A model generated the notes under the pieces. It did no database searches. It saw only the letters and a list, made by a program, of their open reading frames with translations, and was not told the origin of the DNA. Positions 5,546 to 5,685 of a stretch of 5,685 nt of DNA are shown in pieces. The position numbers and the translations under genes are program-made. Within the stretch, counting starts at the first letter, position 1. Every line of letters begins with the position of its first letter. The DNA comes from Flavobacteriaceae bacterium UBA6231 (GTDB taxonomy: Bacteria > Bacteroidota > Bacteroidia > Flavobacteriales > Flavobacteriaceae): NCBI GenBank assembly GCA_002441545.1, contig DJWL01000054.1, positions 1 to 5,685 on the forward strand. Reading direction: 5' to 3'.

Positions 5546-5681
5546 GCCACTAACACGGGTTTGGCAAAAGTGGCGGTTCAGTGCTCCGCAGACACATTTG
5601 TGGGTAATCAAACATTGGTTCTCCGCATTAACATTTGTGGTGAAAATCGCCACCTTCGCCAAGCCCGAAAACGTTGGCAGC
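5546..5681. repeat. attC-like folded site B (3' end of unit 2)
   Basis: A 136-bp imperfect palindrome. The left outer box is GCCACTAAC (5546-5554) and the right outer box GTTGGCAGC (5673-5681), paired at the AAC/GTT core. The inner arms 5556-5578 and 5645-5667 are complementary at 19 of 23 positions, with further wobbles. The loop carries two near-identical 20-base repeats. GTTGGCAGC should belong to the next unit outside the window, as it does not complement GCCACTAAC outside the core. The strong stem could also act as a transcription end or mRNA stabiliser for the mer operon. Bases 5654-5675 are identical to 1-22. Confidence 0.75.
5584..5640. repeat. Tandem 20-base repeats in the loop of site B
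   Basis: Bases 5584-5603 and 5621-5640 match at 17 of 20 positions (CTCCGCA, three variable bases, then ACATTTGTGG). Each can fold alone through CCGCA and TGTGG (five pairs, one G-T), so the big hairpin would end in two similar small stem-loops. The variable bases lie in the loops, which suggests that the stems are conserved. Confidence 0.7.
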
Positions 5682-5685
5682 AATT

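Larger units (their letters stand above)
4238..5673 (+). mobile_element. Cassette-like unit 2: mercury-response operon
   Basis: By the G/TT cut rule the unit runs from the TT of GTTAGTGGC (4237-4245) to the G of GTTGGCAGC (5673-5681). The 5' end GTTAGTGGC, AA, GGCT (4237-4251) is complementary to AGCC, CA, GCCACTAAC (5540-5554) at its own 3' site. It contains, in order, a terminator, an operator-promoter, arsR, merTP and a GDCCVxC gene, all on the plus strand, then site B. A compact, co-oriented set of resistance genes with its folded site at the 3' end is what an integron cassette looks like, although three genes and an own promoter are more than usual. No integrase is in the window. Confidence 0.6.

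Noticed and set aside
5584..5640. CRISPR-like repeat pair
   Set aside because: Only two imperfect copies 17 bases apart, placed symmetrically in the loop of a large palindrome; no cas genes.

Overview
The window looks like the chromosome of a member of the Bacteroidota, probably a flavobacterium-like relative. It is AT-rich, the arsR promoter has the Bacteroidota form TTG-N19-TAnnTTTG, Shine-Dalgarno sites are absent, and the genes (MerTP fusion, GDCCVxC protein, tricorn-like S41 peptidase, SPASM-type radical SAM protein) are typical of that phylum. No integrase, transposase, rRNA, tRNA or CRISPR is visible.

The organising structure is a set of integron-like recombination sites. Two complete imperfect palindromes of nearly equal size (site A 4111-4245, 135 bp; site B 5546-5681, 136 bp) and the 3' end of a third (1-28) cut the window into two cassette-like units. 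Unit 1 is about 21-4237 and unit 2 about 4238-5673. The key evidence is that the first bases of each unit are complementary to the outer arm of the site that closes the same unit. GTTACCGCC at 20-28 pairs with GGCGGTAAC at 4111-4119, and GTTAGTGGC at 4237-4245 pairs with GCCACTAAC at 5546-5554. In both pairs an AA/CA internal loop and four more base pairs follow, although the paired sequences differ. This is the R'/R'' relationship expected of integron cassettes and their attC sites, but the boxes do not fit the usual attC consensus well.

Unit 1 (about 4.2 kb) holds about 600 bp of noncoding DNA with a 158-bp cruciform-like palindrome. A GC-richer structured leader follows, then a single-domain response regulator (749-1114, +) and, convergent with it, a small two-helix membrane protein (1103-1309, -). 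On the minus strand there is then a probable operon of an N-terminally truncated radical SAM/SPASM gene (2797-3714) and a secreted S41 peptidase (1361-2776), preceded by a 28-codon ORF (3718-3804). About 300 bp of noncoding DNA with a second palindrome leads into site A.

Unit 2 (about 1.4 kb) is a self-contained metal-response operon. A terminator (4262-4289) shields it from upstream transcription, and a promoter overlapped by an inverted-repeat operator drives arsR-merTP-GDCCVxC with 4-bp overlap and 1-bp spacing. The ArsR-family repressor has CadC-like cysteines, MerTP imports Hg(II), and the small Cys-rich protein probably binds metal. No mercuric reductase is present, so detoxification would need genes elsewhere.
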